Assembly (NCBI RefSeq): GCF_026339955.1
Contig: NZ_JAPEPW010000001.1
Location: 4,521,001 to 4,585,000 of the forward strand
Direction: 5' to 3'
From: Streptomyces sp. NBC_01549
GTDB lineage: Bacteria; Actinomycetota; Actinomycetes; Streptomycetales; Streptomycetaceae
DNA: 64,000 nt
Part shown: positions 33,511 to 42,740 of the stretch, piece after piece
Layout: every line of letters begins with the position of its first letter
Position numbering within the stretch: position 1 is the first letter of the stretch
The notes under the pieces: model-generated
The model's input: the letters and a program-made list of their open reading frames with translations, nothing else
Told to the model about the DNA's origin: nothing
The model's database searches: none
Translations under genes and position numbers: made by a program

Positions 33511-36093
33511 TCACACCCACGTCCGGGGGCGGTAACGGTTGGCACGTTCCACCAGGTCGATCCTTTCCTCGCCGCCCTGCGCGAGGCGGGCCAGCGTGCG
33601 GTACGAGCGCTCCAGCGCGAAGCGCAGACCGCGCTCGTCCACCTCACTGCCGAGCAACACCCGTCCGCCGCCGGAGTGCGGGGCGGAACTCTGGCTACCG
33701 GAGAGTACCCAGTCCAGGGCGCAGCCTAGGACCTCCGTCGACAACTGCTCGCGTCGCACCGCGTCCAGACCGTATCCGTCAAGGGCCTCGACCTGTCCGG
33801 CCGCCGCTGTCAGATCGTCCAGGAACGCCGCTGCCGCCGCCTCCTCGGCCAGCCGCTGCCGCAGCCGCGCCCGCACCGCGGCGACCCGCGCCGCCGTGTA
33901 GTGGATCGACGACTCCGGTACGGACTCCAGAGTGCGCACGCAGCCGCGGCGGTCGCCCGCCGCGAGCTGGACGCGGGCCAGGCCGAACGCCGAGCTGACA
34001 TAGCTGGGGTCGGTCGTCCACACCAGGCGGTAGTACTCGGCCGCGTTGTCCAGCTGCCCGAGCACCTCTGCGCACAGGCCGAGCGCCAGCTTCGGTGCGG
34101 GCTCGCCCGGGAAGGCGTCGTAGATCGCGTCGAAGGACAGCGCCGCGGTCTCGTGCTCCCCGGTCGCCAGCGCCGCGACGCCCCGGTACCAGACCACCCG
34201 CCAGTCGTCGGGGTGGTCCGCCTCCAGCGCCTCCAGTGCCCTGCTCGCGCTGGCCAGTTCACCCATCTCCAGCCGGGCCCGCAGCTCGCGCAGGCGCAGC
34301 TCCAGGGAGCCGGTGGGCGCCGCGTGCAGCGCGGTGATCAGCTCCGCGGGCGCCGAGGCCATCAGGCCCGCGAGGAAACCGGCGTTGGGGTCGCCCGGGT
34401 CGACGCGGGGGACCGGCAGCGCGAGCGCGGTGGCCGCGGCGTTCAACGGCTTGACCAGAGCGGCCGGGGCCGGGGCCGGAGCGGGCGCCGGGGGGAGCGG
34501 CGGGGTGCCGTTCGCCCCCGCTCCGTTGCTGCCGGGGGGCGGCGCGGGCGCGCGCTTTCTCCCCCGTAGGGGCACCACCCGCGCCCCCAGTCGCGACACG
34601 TCTCCGTCCAGCTTCCCGAACAACTCGGTGTCCGTGACCTTCAGTTCCGGCCCGAACAGGGTGGACAGGGCCGGGCGTGCCCGCCCCGTCTGGAGGGACA
34701 CGACCTCCCTGAGGACACCCGTCAGCTGCTCCGCCATCTCCTGCGCGGACGCGAACCGGCGCGCCGGATCGGGATCGGTGGCGCGCACCAGGAGCCGGTA
34801 GAAGGACTCGTACGTCCGGAAGACCTCGATGTTGTCGGGGTCCGGCAGCGAGTCCACGAAGACGTTCGTGTACCCCTGGAAGTCGAAGGTCAGTACGGCC
34901 AGGGTGCGGGCGACCGTGTAGAGGTCACTCGCCACCGAGGGACCGACCTCGGCCACCTCCGGCGCCTGGTAGCCCACCGTGCCGTAGATGGCCGACTCGT
35001 CGTCGTCCATCCTGCGCACCGCGCCCATGTCGATCAGCTTGAGCTGGTCCTCGGTCTGGATCGCGTTGTCGACCTTGAAGTCGCAGTAGAGCAGATTGCG
35101 GCTGTGCAGATGGCCGAGCGCCTCCAGGGCCTCGATGCCATACGCGCAGGCCTGCTCCACCGGCAGCGGATCGCGCTTCCCGTCCGCCGTTCGGCGCCCG
35201 TTGGCGATCTCCTTCAGCGACTTGCCGCCCACGTACTCCATGACGATGTACCCGTCCAGCGAACCCGTCCGCTGGTCCAGGTGCTCCACGAAGTTGTAGA
35301 TCCGCACGATGTTGGCGTGCTCGATCTCCGCGAGGAAGCGCCGCTCGGAGATCGCCGCCTCCATCGCGTCCTGGTCGCCGGTGTCGAGCAGACCCTTGAG
35401 AACCACCCAGCGGTCGGAGACCGCCCGGTCGACGGCGAGGTAGACCCAGCCGAGCCCGCCGTGCGCGAGGCAGCCCACCACCTCGTACTGGCCGTGCACG
35501 ATGTCGCCCGCGTGCAGCTTCGGCACGAACGAGTACGGGTGCCCGCACTTGGTGCAGAATCCCTCGGTGCGCCCCGCCCGCTCACCACGCGCACGGCCCA
35601 CCGGCGCCCCGCAGTCGGAGCGCGAGCAGAACCGCTTCCGCTCGGGCACCTCCGGGTTCTCCAGCACCATCGCGCGCGGGTCGGGCCGCGGCACGTCCGG
35701 CACCTGCACCAGGCCGGCACCGAGCCGGCCGCGGCCACTGGAGGCGGCGGTCGAGCCCGAACTGCGCACCGACACCGAGCGGCCGGTCGCGTTGCCGGAC
35801 AGCGAGCGCGACAGACGTCCGGAGACCGAGCGCCGCGACTGGGAGGAACGCGAGGAGGTACGGGAACTGGAGCCGCGGGAACTCGCCCGCGAACTGCTGC
35901 TGGAGCCGCGCGAGCTCTCGCCGCCCGCGGTGAGTCCGGTCGGGGGCGAGCCCACCATCTGTCCCCCAGAGGGGGGACCCCCAGCCGAGACGACGGGTGC
36001 CAGACCGCACGTGTCGCAGTACAGCTCGCCGCCGCCCACGTCCTCGTACGACCCCGGGCAACCGGGCCGCTGGCACTTCTGCTGCTCACTCAC
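33511..36093 (-). CDS. pknG: PknG-type Ser/Thr protein kinase with TPR domain
   Basis: An 860-residue soluble kinase. It has an N-terminal Cys motif (CQRPGC and CDTCG), a Ser/Arg-rich disordered segment at residues 58-120, a rubredoxin-like pair CSRSDC/CTKCG at 156-183, and a kinase domain from about 203 (CLAHGGLGWVYLAVD, catalytic Lys in WVVLKGLL, YCDFKVDNAIQ, LIDMGAVRR in place of DFG). C-terminal TPR-like helices follow (RVVWYRGVAALATGE, LDNAAEYYRLVW). The rubredoxin-kinase-TPR order is the PknG signature. In mycobacteria and corynebacteria PknG phosphorylates an FHA protein (GarA/OdhI) to steer 2-oxoglutarate and glutamate flux. Here an FHA protein is encoded nearby. Confidence 0.93.
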   Translation of the reverse strand: MSEQQKCQRPGCPGSYEDVGGGELYCDTCGLAPVVSAGGPPSGGQMVGSPPTGLTAGGESSRGSSSSSRASSRGSSSRTSSRSSQSRRSVSGRLSRSLSGNATGRSVSVRSSGSTAASSGRGRLGAGLVQVPDVPRPDPRAMVLENPEVPERKRFCSRSDCGAPVGRARGERAGRTEGFCTKCGHPYSFVPKLHAGDIVHGQYEVVGCLAHGGLGWVYLAVDRAVSDRWVVLKGLLDTGDQDAMEAAISERRFLAEIEHANIVRIYNFVEHLDQRTGSLDGYIVMEYVGGKSLKEIANGRRTADGKRDPLPVEQACAYGIEALEALGHLHSRNLLYCDFKVDNAIQTEDQLKLIDMGAVRRMDDDESAIYGTVGYQAPEVAEVGPSVASDLYTVARTLAVLTFDFQGYTNVFVDSLPDPDNIEVFRTYESFYRLLVRATDPDPARRFASAQEMAEQLTGVLREVVSLQTGRARPALSTLFGPELKVTDTELFGKLDGDVSRLGARVVPLRGRKRAPAPPPGSNGAGANGTPPLPPAPAPAPAPAALVKPLNAAATALALPVPRVDPGDPNAGFLAGLMASAPAELITALHAAPTGSLELRLRELRARLEMGELASASRALEALEADHPDDWRVVWYRGVAALATGEHETAALSFDAIYDAFPGEPAPKLALGLCAEVLGQLDNAAEYYRLVWTTDPSYVSSAFGLARVQLAAGDRRGCVRTLESVPESSIHYTAARVAAVRARLRQRLAEEAAAAAFLDDLTAAAGQVEALDGYGLDAVRREQLSTEVLGCALDWVLSGSQSSAPHSGGGRVLLGSEVDERGLRFALERSYRTLARLAQGGEERIDLVERANRYRPRTWV

Positions 36094-36112
36094 ACTGCAT
36101 CACCTTCAACGC

Positions 36113-37438
36113 TCACGCGTGGGGCCCCCTACGGTCGGTGGGGCCGCCCTGCTCGGGCACCCGCGGGCTGAGCAGATCGGCGGCGGCCCGCTGATAGCGC
36201 AGCACCGCCTCCCCCGCCACCCGCAGATCGCAGGGCGCGCTCCACAACATGCGCCGGGCCGCGTCGTAGCGCTCGATGAGGAACGGGTCCTCTGCGAGGC
36301 CGTGCCGCGCCACCTTCGCCTTGTACGCGTCGAGGCGGCCGCGCAGCTCCGCGCGGACCGCCAGCGGCGCGGTGACCGCGGTCAACGAATCGCGGGCGCG
36401 CAGCAGTTCGTCCTCGGCCTTCTCCTCCAGCGCCTCCAGGAGCGGCGAGAGACGGTGCCACTGGGCGTGTCTGCGGTACTCCGCGGCCATCGCCAACTGC
36501 TCCTGCAGCGCCGTCGGCGGCCCGCTGACGGCCGGCACCTCGGACGCGGCGATCTTCGCCAGCACCTCGCCGCGGGCGCTCCTGGCCTCCGCGAGCGTGC
36601 GGTCGGCGCGGCTGAGCACGTCCCGCAGCCGCACGAGCCGGGCCTCCGCGTCCTGGCGGACGGTGAGCACCGCGTCGATCTCCCGGCGCACGTCCTCCAG
36701 GGCGCGCGCCTCGCGGTCGTACGTCGTCGTGTCGGGACGTCCGCCGCCGGGCGCCGAACTGCCCTTCGCGGGCGTCCAGAAGGCCAGCGGGTCGGAGACG
36801 ACCTGTTGACGCAGGGTGCTCAGGGTTCGGGTGATCCGCTCCAGGTCGTCGCCGGCCGGGTGCTCACCGGGGCGTACGCCCACGGAGTGCGCGAGCTGGC
36901 GGGTGCGCTGGAGCTCCGCGGCCAGTAAATCGATCCGGGCGGGCAGCGCGGACCAGACGGCGTCCGCGGCGACGACCGTGTCGAGGGACGACGCGTACAG
37001 CTCGTTCATCCGGTCCACCAGCGCCACCAGCGAGAACCGCTCGCTGAGTTTCCCGGTGCCGGCGAGCGTCGGCGCGTTCGCCGCGGCGGTGGCCGAGCCG
37101 GCGACCGTGATACTCGCGCCGCGCAGCAGCTCGGTCAGGTCGACCAGGTCCTCACGGCTCGACCAGCGCCGCCGGGAACGGATGTCACGGGCGGAGCGCA
37201 GCGCGTCCGTGTACGCGTCGAAGTACGCCCACAGCAGCGTGATCGACGCGTCCGCGGTCGACCAGCGCTCCTTGGTCGTACCCGTGAGCTCGGCGCCCTC
37301 GAGGAGTCTGCGGCCCGCGTGGTCCTGCAGGGCGAGGAGCGAGGTCTCGATGGCCTCGTGCTCCGCGCCGAGCCGCGCCAGCGCACGGTCCACCTCGTCC
37401 CGGTCCATCACCGGCCCGGGGGGTCCCGTGACGCCCAT
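36113..37438 (-). CDS. Coiled-coil protein of the PknG locus
   Basis: A 441-residue largely helical protein starting MGVTGPPGPVMDRDEVDRAL. It has long heptad-like stretches (DREARALEDVRREIDAVLTV and LRDVLSRADRTLAEARSARG) and no membrane helix. It lies between the binding protein and PknG, 19 bp before the kinase, so it is probably translated with it. No enzymatic motif was recognised. A scaffold between the membrane sensor and the kinase is a reasonable inference. Streptomyces pknG loci usually carry such a gene. Confidence 0.8.
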   Translation of the reverse strand: MGVTGPPGPVMDRDEVDRALARLGAEHEAIETSLLALQDHAGRRLLEGAELTGTTKERWSTADASITLLWAYFDAYTDALRSARDIRSRRRWSSREDLVDLTELLRGASITVAGSATAAANAPTLAGTGKLSERFSLVALVDRMNELYASSLDTVVAADAVWSALPARIDLLAAELQRTRQLAHSVGVRPGEHPAGDDLERITRTLSTLRQQVVSDPLAFWTPAKGSSAPGGGRPDTTTYDREARALEDVRREIDAVLTVRQDAEARLVRLRDVLSRADRTLAEARSARGEVLAKIAASEVPAVSGPPTALQEQLAMAAEYRRHAQWHRLSPLLEALEEKAEDELLRARDSLTAVTAPLAVRAELRGRLDAYKAKVARHGLAEDPFLIERYDAARRMLWSAPCDLRVAGEAVLRYQRAAADLLSPRVPEQGGPTDRRGPHA

Positions 37439-37520
37439 CGATCACCTCTCGCTCTCGGTCGTGCCCGTTGTCCGCGTTCCCGCCGGCAGCGTTGTCCCCG
37501 CTGCCGCTACTCGGTTTCCG

Positions 37521-38543
37521 TTACTTGTAATGCGCCGTGGGCGGCGTCGCCGACGGGGAGTCCGCCTTCAGGGTCGCGGACAGCCACTTGGTGTAAGAGG
37601 CCTGCCAGCCGCCGCTCTTGCGGTAGTCCACGAGCACCTGGTTGACCCGGCGTACCAGATCCTCGGTGCCCAACTTCATCGCCACGCCGTAGTAGTCGTC
37701 GGTGAACGTCTTGCCCTTCAGCTCGACCGTCGGGTCCTGCGCCGCCTGGCTGGCGGCGAGCGCGCCGTCGGTCACCACGGCGTCGACCTGACCGAGCTGC
37801 AGCCGTACCAGGCAGTCGAGTTGGTTGGGCACCGTGGTGGTGATGTCCGTGGAGGAGGCGAGCGTGCCCGCCTTCTTGTCGGCCGACAGCCTGTCGTGCG
37901 CCGTCGAGCCCGCCGCCGAGCAGATCCGCTTGCCCGCCAGCGACTTGTCGTACCCTGTGATGTCCGAGGTCTTGGGGGCCAATACCTGCTGTCCGGTCAG
38001 GAAGTACGGGGCCGAGAAGGCCACCTCCTTGAGGCGCGTGCAGGTGATCGTCATGGTGCGCACCACCAAGTCGACCTGGCCGGACTTGATCGCGGGGATG
38101 CGCTGGTTGGTGGGGATGGCGTGGAAGCGGACGGCGCTCGGGTCGTCGAGGATCTCCTTCGCGATCTCGTGCGCGAGATCGATGTCGAAGCCCTCCAGGT
38201 CGCTGCTCTTCGCCGTGTTGTTCGGATCGCGGTAACCCCAGCGGTAGCTGTTCTGGTCGACGCCGACAGACAGATAGCCGCGCTGCTTGATGGCCGCGAT
38301 CGTCTTGCCGCCTTCGTCGGCGGACGGGGCGGGGCTGCGGTCCTGCGGGTCGGTGCAGGCGGTGGCCTTCGCCTGGATGCCCAGGGCCACGCCCTGGCCG
38401 CCGGTGCCCGTACTGCCGTCCCCGTGGGCGCTGTTCAGCGGCAGCGACAGGAGGGCGAAGACCGCGGTGACGACCAGGGCGAGGGCCATCGCACCCACGC
38501 CGCCCCAGCCCTTCAGGCTCGCCCTCAGACGTCGTGCGGTCAT
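37521..38543 (-). CDS. glnH: Membrane-anchored glutamate/amino-acid binding protein (GlnH-like)
   Basis: About 340 residues of the family 3 solute-binding type (SBP_bac_3). It has a single N-terminal membrane helix (GAMALALVVTAVFALLSL) without a lipobox, then GYLSVGVDQNSYRWGYRDP, LEGFDIDLAHEIAKEIL, IPAIKSGQVDLVVRTMTITC, QVLAPK and DYYGVAMKLG. No permease or ATPase genes accompany it, so it is likely a sensor rather than an importer. ATG 38543 is chosen because AAGGGGG lies seven bases upstream; ATG 38549 and the start at 38576 are alternatives. In mycobacteria GlnH passes amino-acid binding to GlnX and PknG. Confidence 0.87.
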   Translation of the reverse strand: MTARRLRASLKGWGGVGAMALALVVTAVFALLSLPLNSAHGDGSTGTGGQGVALGIQAKATACTDPQDRSPAPSADEGGKTIAAIKQRGYLSVGVDQNSYRWGYRDPNNTAKSSDLEGFDIDLAHEIAKEILDDPSAVRFHAIPTNQRIPAIKSGQVDLVVRTMTITCTRLKEVAFSAPYFLTGQQVLAPKTSDITGYDKSLAGKRICSAAGSTAHDRLSADKKAGTLASSTDITTTVPNQLDCLVRLQLGQVDAVVTDGALAASQAAQDPTVELKGKTFTDDYYGVAMKLGTEDLVRRVNQVLVDYRKSGGWQASYTKWLSATLKADSPSATPPTAHYK

Positions 38544-38572
38544 CGCCATGCCCCCTTTCACCACTCCCCCTC

Positions 38573-40081
38573 TCACCGGTACTCCGAAAGCCTGCGCCCG
38601 ATGCCCAGCAGCGCGCCCGACGCGGCCAGCACCGCGAGGACGGCCGCGCCCGCCGGGAGCCCGCTCATCGCGTCCCGGCCGTCGCCGGCCGCCTGCTTGA
38701 ACTCACTCTCCTCGTGCGTCAGCGCCGCCGCGAGATTCCTGTCCACGCCGTCGAAGCACTCGCCGGTCGGCTTGTCGGCCTTGGAGCCGATCACCTTGTT
38801 CAAGGCGCCCTGGTAGTTACCCCCGTCGTCGGCCACGCGGGCGTCATGGTGACGGACCTTCCAGACCTTCATGTTGGCCGTCGCGGCCTCGACGGGCTTC
38901 TGGCCCGCGGTGTCGTCGGCGAGGCCCTCGGCCAGTGCCAGCCCCTTGGTGAGGGTCTTCATGTCCTGCTGGAAGTCGTAGTCGTAGAGGTCCACGGACT
39001 CGGTCGCGGACACCTGCTTGGTCTCCGCGCCCCGGCTGACCAGCGTCAGGTTCTCGTTGCCCCGCGCCTTCAGGGAGGCGATCCGGGCGTCGTGCAGCGC
39101 GTTCAGCGAGCGAACCCCGTGGTTGTACGAGGAGTTCAGTCCGGCCCGGGCCACGCTGTGCCCGACCACCAGCCAGAGCAGCACGACCGCGGAGGCGGCC
39201 GTGGCGGCGACCAGTCCCTGGTTCAACACCCGGTTCGTACGGTGGTAATGGCGCCGCTGGGCCCAGAAGAGCCCGCCGAGCGCGAGGACCCCGAGACCGA
39301 TCGCGGCCCACGGGTAGGGCTTCGCGTCGGCGTAGTCGGCGCTCAGCCGGGCGTTCTCCCGCGTGTAGAGCTCTTGGGCCTCGGGGAGCATCCCGCCCTG
39401 CATCTTCTCGTTCGCGTACCGCAGATACGCGCCGCCGAGCGGATAGCCCTGCCGGTTGTTGGCGCGGGCCCGCTCGATCAGGCCCTTGTACTCCGGCAGC
39501 AGCTTGTTGAGCTTGGCGATGGTGTCCGCGGAGGGGGAACCCGGGTCGGAGTTGGCGGCGGCTGTGATCAGCCCCTGCGCGGCCGTCCGGATGTCCTTCT
39601 CGTACCGGTCGCGGGTGTCCGCGCTCTCCTGGCCGCCCGCGAGAAAGCCGCTGGAGGCCGCGGTGTTGGCGTCCGCGAGCGAACGGTAGATGTCCGCCGC
39701 GCCGGCGCTCAGCGGCTGGCTGCTGTGCAGCACGTCGTCCGCCGCGCTCGAACGCTCCGTCATCTGCCAGACGGTGACCGTGCCGAACGCGACGACCAGG
39801 AGGGCGAGCACGGCGCCGATGAGGCGCAGCCGACCCGGTTCCGTGGTCGCCGCGGCGTGCAGACGGTCCACGCCCTCCGCCCAGGCGGTGCGGCGTGCGG
39901 GGGTGGCGTCGGGCGTGGCGGGTCTGCCCGGCGGCGAGGAAGGCCCGGACCGCGGCGCCGTCGCTGTCGCCGTCGCGCCGTACTGTGCCGCTGTCGCGCC
40001 GGACTGCGGCGGGACAGCCGGCATCGTGGGCGTGGCCGGCTGCCCCGGTGGCGCCGGGGTGCCCTTCGGCGGTTGTGTCAC
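38573..40081 (-). CDS. glnX: Four-helix membrane protein (GlnX-like)
   Basis: A 502-residue membrane protein. It has a Pro/Ala/Thr-rich cytoplasmic N-terminus of about 75 residues, a helix (LIGAVLALLVVAFGTVTVW), an external helical domain with LADANTAASSGFLAGG, a pair of helices in the middle (AAIGLGVLALGGLFW and AATAASAVVLLWLVVG), a second external domain, and a C-terminal helix (AAVLAVLAASGALLGIG). The external helical bundle resembles methyl-accepting-receptor sensor domains. The position beside glnH and pknG matches the GlnX sensor described in mycobacteria. It is the first gene of the operon, 29 bp before glnH. Confidence 0.85.
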   Translation of the reverse strand: MTQPPKGTPAPPGQPATPTMPAVPPQSGATAAQYGATATATAPRSGPSSPPGRPATPDATPARRTAWAEGVDRLHAAATTEPGRLRLIGAVLALLVVAFGTVTVWQMTERSSAADDVLHSSQPLSAGAADIYRSLADANTAASSGFLAGGQESADTRDRYEKDIRTAAQGLITAAANSDPGSPSADTIAKLNKLLPEYKGLIERARANNRQGYPLGGAYLRYANEKMQGGMLPEAQELYTRENARLSADYADAKPYPWAAIGLGVLALGGLFWAQRRHYHRTNRVLNQGLVAATAASAVVLLWLVVGHSVARAGLNSSYNHGVRSLNALHDARIASLKARGNENLTLVSRGAETKQVSATESVDLYDYDFQQDMKTLTKGLALAEGLADDTAGQKPVEAATANMKVWKVRHHDARVADDGGNYQGALNKVIGSKADKPTGECFDGVDRNLAAALTHEESEFKQAAGDGRDAMSGLPAGAAVLAVLAASGALLGIGRRLSEYR

Positions 40082-40457
40082 TTGACCTCCCCCATGGTCA
40101 TCCGTCGGTCACCTCCCCCGCGTACGCGGGAGCACGAAGAGAGGTGCACGGCCGCAAGTATCGCCGCCGGGGCTGACATCCGCACAGGCCTTGACTGGAT
40201 CTTGTTCGGATTGCAGCCCACCCTTCGTACAGTGGTGGCCCGTTCGGACGGCAGCGCGATCGCGGCGCTTCGCGCCACCCCCCTGGCCATGAATACGCCG
40301 CCGGTGTGTGTTCGGTTCCCTTTCGAATGCGCCGGTACGCGGGGTATGTGCGAGGGGTGGTCATTTCGGGTGCGGGTGGGTGGGGGCCGGTCGCGCCCAC
40401 GCGGCGGAGCCGCATATGTCACAGCCCCGCGCCCCTGAAAGCCTGGGGCGGAGCCTC
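40082..40457. promoter_or_regulatory. Upstream region of glnX operon with GC palindrome
   Basis: A 376-bp stretch without a gene. CCCGCGTACGCGGG, a perfect 14-bp palindrome, lies at 40117-40130, 36 bases before the glnX start, and could be an operator. The far end holds a GCGGCGGAGCCGC plus CAGCCCCGCGCCCCT block (about 40398-40436) of a kind often seen between Streptomyces genes. Confidence 0.45.
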
Positions 40458-41471
40458 TCAACCCCCCTCGTAGAAGGCCCGTACGCGTGTGTGGACCTCG
40501 GCGGGGGCGTGGAGGTGGTCCAGGCCCAGGAGGGCGGCGCCCAGTACGGGGCGGGACGAGATCACCTGGGGGACCGCCTTGGGGGCCTGGGCCGACAGGA
40601 GTTCGCGGATCCGGTCGTCGAGCTGGGGATGGCGGGCGGCAAGGACCCCGCCGCCCAGCAGGACGGGGGTCTCCTCGGCGAGGAGGTCGAGGCGGGTCAA
40701 GGCGACCGTGGCCATCGCGACGACCTCGTCCGCGAGCCGGTCCACGAGAGCGCGAGCGACCTCGTCACCCTCCGCCGCCGTGGCGAACAGCACCGGAGTC
40801 AGTTCATGCCGGCGGTCGTGCTCCAGGTGCTCCAGGTGCAGCGCCTCGATCAGGGCGTACATGGACGGCAGACCGAAGTGCGCGGGGAGGGAGTGGGAGA
40901 GGGCCGTGGGGCCGCCCCGGCCGTCCTCCGCACGGGCCGCGTGCCACAGGGCCTCCTCCGCCAGGCCCCAACCCCCGCCCCAGTCCCCGGAGATCCGCCC
41001 GAGCGCCGGGAAGCGGGCGGTGCGGCCGTCGGGCCGCATGCCGACGCAGTTGATGCCGGCGCCGCACACGACGGCGACCCCGCGCGGCTCCGCCACCCCG
41101 GCGCGCAGGATCGCGAACGTGTCGTTGCGCACCGCCACGCTCGTGCCCCACGCGCGCGCGTGCAGCGCGGCCGCCAACTGCTCCTCCTCCACGGGGAGAT
41201 CGGCGTTGGCGAGGCAGGCCGAGACATGGGCCACGGAGTCGACGCCCGCCTCGGCGAAGGCCCGGGCGACGGCCTCGCCCACGGCGTCCACGGCCACGGC
41301 GACCCCGACCACCGGCGGCCGGAACCCTCCGCCGCGCGCGGACCCGAGCACCCGCCCGTCCACGGACACGACCGCGACGTCGCTCTTGCTGTTCCCCGCG
41401 TCGATGGCCAGGACCATGCCCGCGGGGGCGGACCCGGCGGCCGCCTTGGCGCCGGGTCCGGATGGCGTCAT
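40458..41471 (-). CDS. BadF/BcrA-type sugar kinase (N-acetylglucosamine kinase-like)
   Basis: A 337-residue ASKHA-fold kinase with phosphate-1 motif VLAIDAGNSKSDVAVVS, AACLANADLPVEEEQL (seen as ACLANADL), adenosine-loop region VVCGAGINCVGM, GDWGGGWGLAEEALWHAARA and LLGGGVLAARH. This is the N-acetylglucosamine kinase branch. The ATG at 41471 overlaps the GH4 stop (ATGA); the open frame continues far upstream of it only as a shadow of the GH4 gene. The kinase is the last gene of the sugar operon. Its pairing with a 6-phospho-glycosidase implies that it makes the 6-phosphorylated substrate or salvages the released sugar. Confidence 0.9.
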   Translation of the reverse strand: MTPSGPGAKAAAGSAPAGMVLAIDAGNSKSDVAVVSVDGRVLGSARGGGFRPPVVGVAVAVDAVGEAVARAFAEAGVDSVAHVSACLANADLPVEEEQLAAALHARAWGTSVAVRNDTFAILRAGVAEPRGVAVVCGAGINCVGMRPDGRTARFPALGRISGDWGGGWGLAEEALWHAARAEDGRGGPTALSHSLPAHFGLPSMYALIEALHLEHLEHDRRHELTPVLFATAAEGDEVARALVDRLADEVVAMATVALTRLDLLAEETPVLLGGGVLAARHPQLDDRIRELLSAQAPKAVPQVISSRPVLGAALLGLDHLHAPAEVHTRVRAFYEGG

Positions 41472-42733
41472 GCCCACGCGAGGTGCTCCCGGTTGTGCGC
41501 GATCAGTTGGTCGGTGAGGGCGTCGGCGTACTCGTACTGGCCGATGAGGGGGTGGGCGAGGAGGGCCCGGAAGACCCGGTCGCGACCGCCGCGCAGGGCG
41601 GCTTCCAGGGCCAGGTCCTCGTAGGACGTCACGGCGGCCGTCAGCCCCGCGTACAGGGGGTCGACCGGTGGGACCGGCAGTGGTGTCGGGCCGTGCGGAC
41701 CGACGGCCGCCTGCACCTCGATCACGGCGTCGTCCGGGAGGAAGGGCAAGGTGCCCTTGTTGTAGGTGTTGACCACCTGGTAGGGGCTGCCTCCCCCGCC
41801 GAGCAACGCGGCGGCGAGGTCGACGGCCGCCTCGGAGTAGTAGGCGCCGCCCCGCTTGGCGAGCAGCTCCGGCTTCTCGTCGAGCGCCGGATCGCCGTAC
41901 ATCTTCAGCAACTCCCGCTCCATCGCGGCGACCTCCGCCGCCCGTGACGGTTTCGTCCGCAGCTCTCGTACGACCTCGTCGTGCGCGTAGAAGTAGCGCA
42001 GGTAGTAGGAGGGGACCACGCCCAGGCGGTCCACGAGGGTGCGCGGCAGGCGCAGGTCGTCGGCGATCGTGTCGCCGTGCTCGGCCAGCAGCTTCGGCAG
42101 GACGTTCTCGCCCTCGGGGCCGCCGAGGCGCACCCCGGTCTCCCAGCTGAGGTGGTTGAGGCCCACGTGGTCCAGATGGATGTCCACGGGGGCGACCCCG
42201 AGCATTCCGGCGAACTTCCGCTGGAAGCCGATCGCCACGTTGCACAGCCCGACCGCCCTGTGGCCCGCCTGGAGCAGCGCGCGCGTCACGATCCCGACCG
42301 GGTTGGTGAAGTCGATGATCCAGGCGTCGGGGTTGGCGCGGCGGACGCGCTCGGCGATGTCCAGGACGACCGGGACCGTACGAAGGGCCTTCGCCAGGCC
42401 GCCCGCGCCCGTCGTCTCCTGGCCGATGCAGCCGCACTCCAGCGGCCAGGTCTCGTCCTGCCGGCGGGCCGCCTGGCCGCCGACGCGCAGCTGGAGCAGG
42501 ACCGCGTCGGCGCCTTCGACGCCCGCGTCCAGGTCGGAGGTCGTGACGATCCGGCCGGGGTGCTCCTGCTTGGCGAAGATACGTCGCGCCAGGCCGCCCA
42601 CCAGCTCGAGGCGGTCGGCGGCGGGGTCGACGAGGACCAGCTCCTCGATGGGCAGGGTGTCCCGCAGCCGGGCGAAGCCGTCGATGAGTTCGGGGGTGTA
42701 GGTCGACCCTCCGCCGACCACGGTGAGTTTCAT
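41468..42733 (-). CDS. GH4 6-phospho-beta-glucosidase
   Basis: A 421-residue NAD- and metal-dependent glycosidase of family GH4. It has the Rossmann start KLTVVGGGSTYTPELIDGF, the GIGQETTG-like CIGQETTGAGGLAKALRTVP, DFTNPVGIVTRA, the metal-ligand Cys in VGLCNVAIGFQ and His in GLNHLSW. The GGGSTYTPEL and IGQETTG forms point to the 6-phospho-beta-glucosidase subgroup, although other beta-1,4-linked phospho-disaccharides, including chitobiose-type, are possible. It lies 7 bp after the permease gene and overlaps the kinase. Confidence 0.92.
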   Translation of the reverse strand: MKLTVVGGGSTYTPELIDGFARLRDTLPIEELVLVDPAADRLELVGGLARRIFAKQEHPGRIVTTSDLDAGVEGADAVLLQLRVGGQAARRQDETWPLECGCIGQETTGAGGLAKALRTVPVVLDIAERVRRANPDAWIIDFTNPVGIVTRALLQAGHRAVGLCNVAIGFQRKFAGMLGVAPVDIHLDHVGLNHLSWETGVRLGGPEGENVLPKLLAEHGDTIADDLRLPRTLVDRLGVVPSYYLRYFYAHDEVVRELRTKPSRAAEVAAMERELLKMYGDPALDEKPELLAKRGGAYYSEAAVDLAAALLGGGGSPYQVVNTYNKGTLPFLPDDAVIEVQAAVGPHGPTPLPVPPVDPLYAGLTAAVTSYEDLALEAALRGGRDRVFRALLAHPLIGQYEYADALTDQLIAHNREHLAWA

Positions 42734-42740
42734 GTGTGTG

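Noticed and set aside
40458..42437. 659-codon version of the sugar kinase
   Set aside because: Everything upstream of 41471 is antiparallel-frame shadow of the GH4 gene; the kinase motifs begin right after the ATG at 41471.
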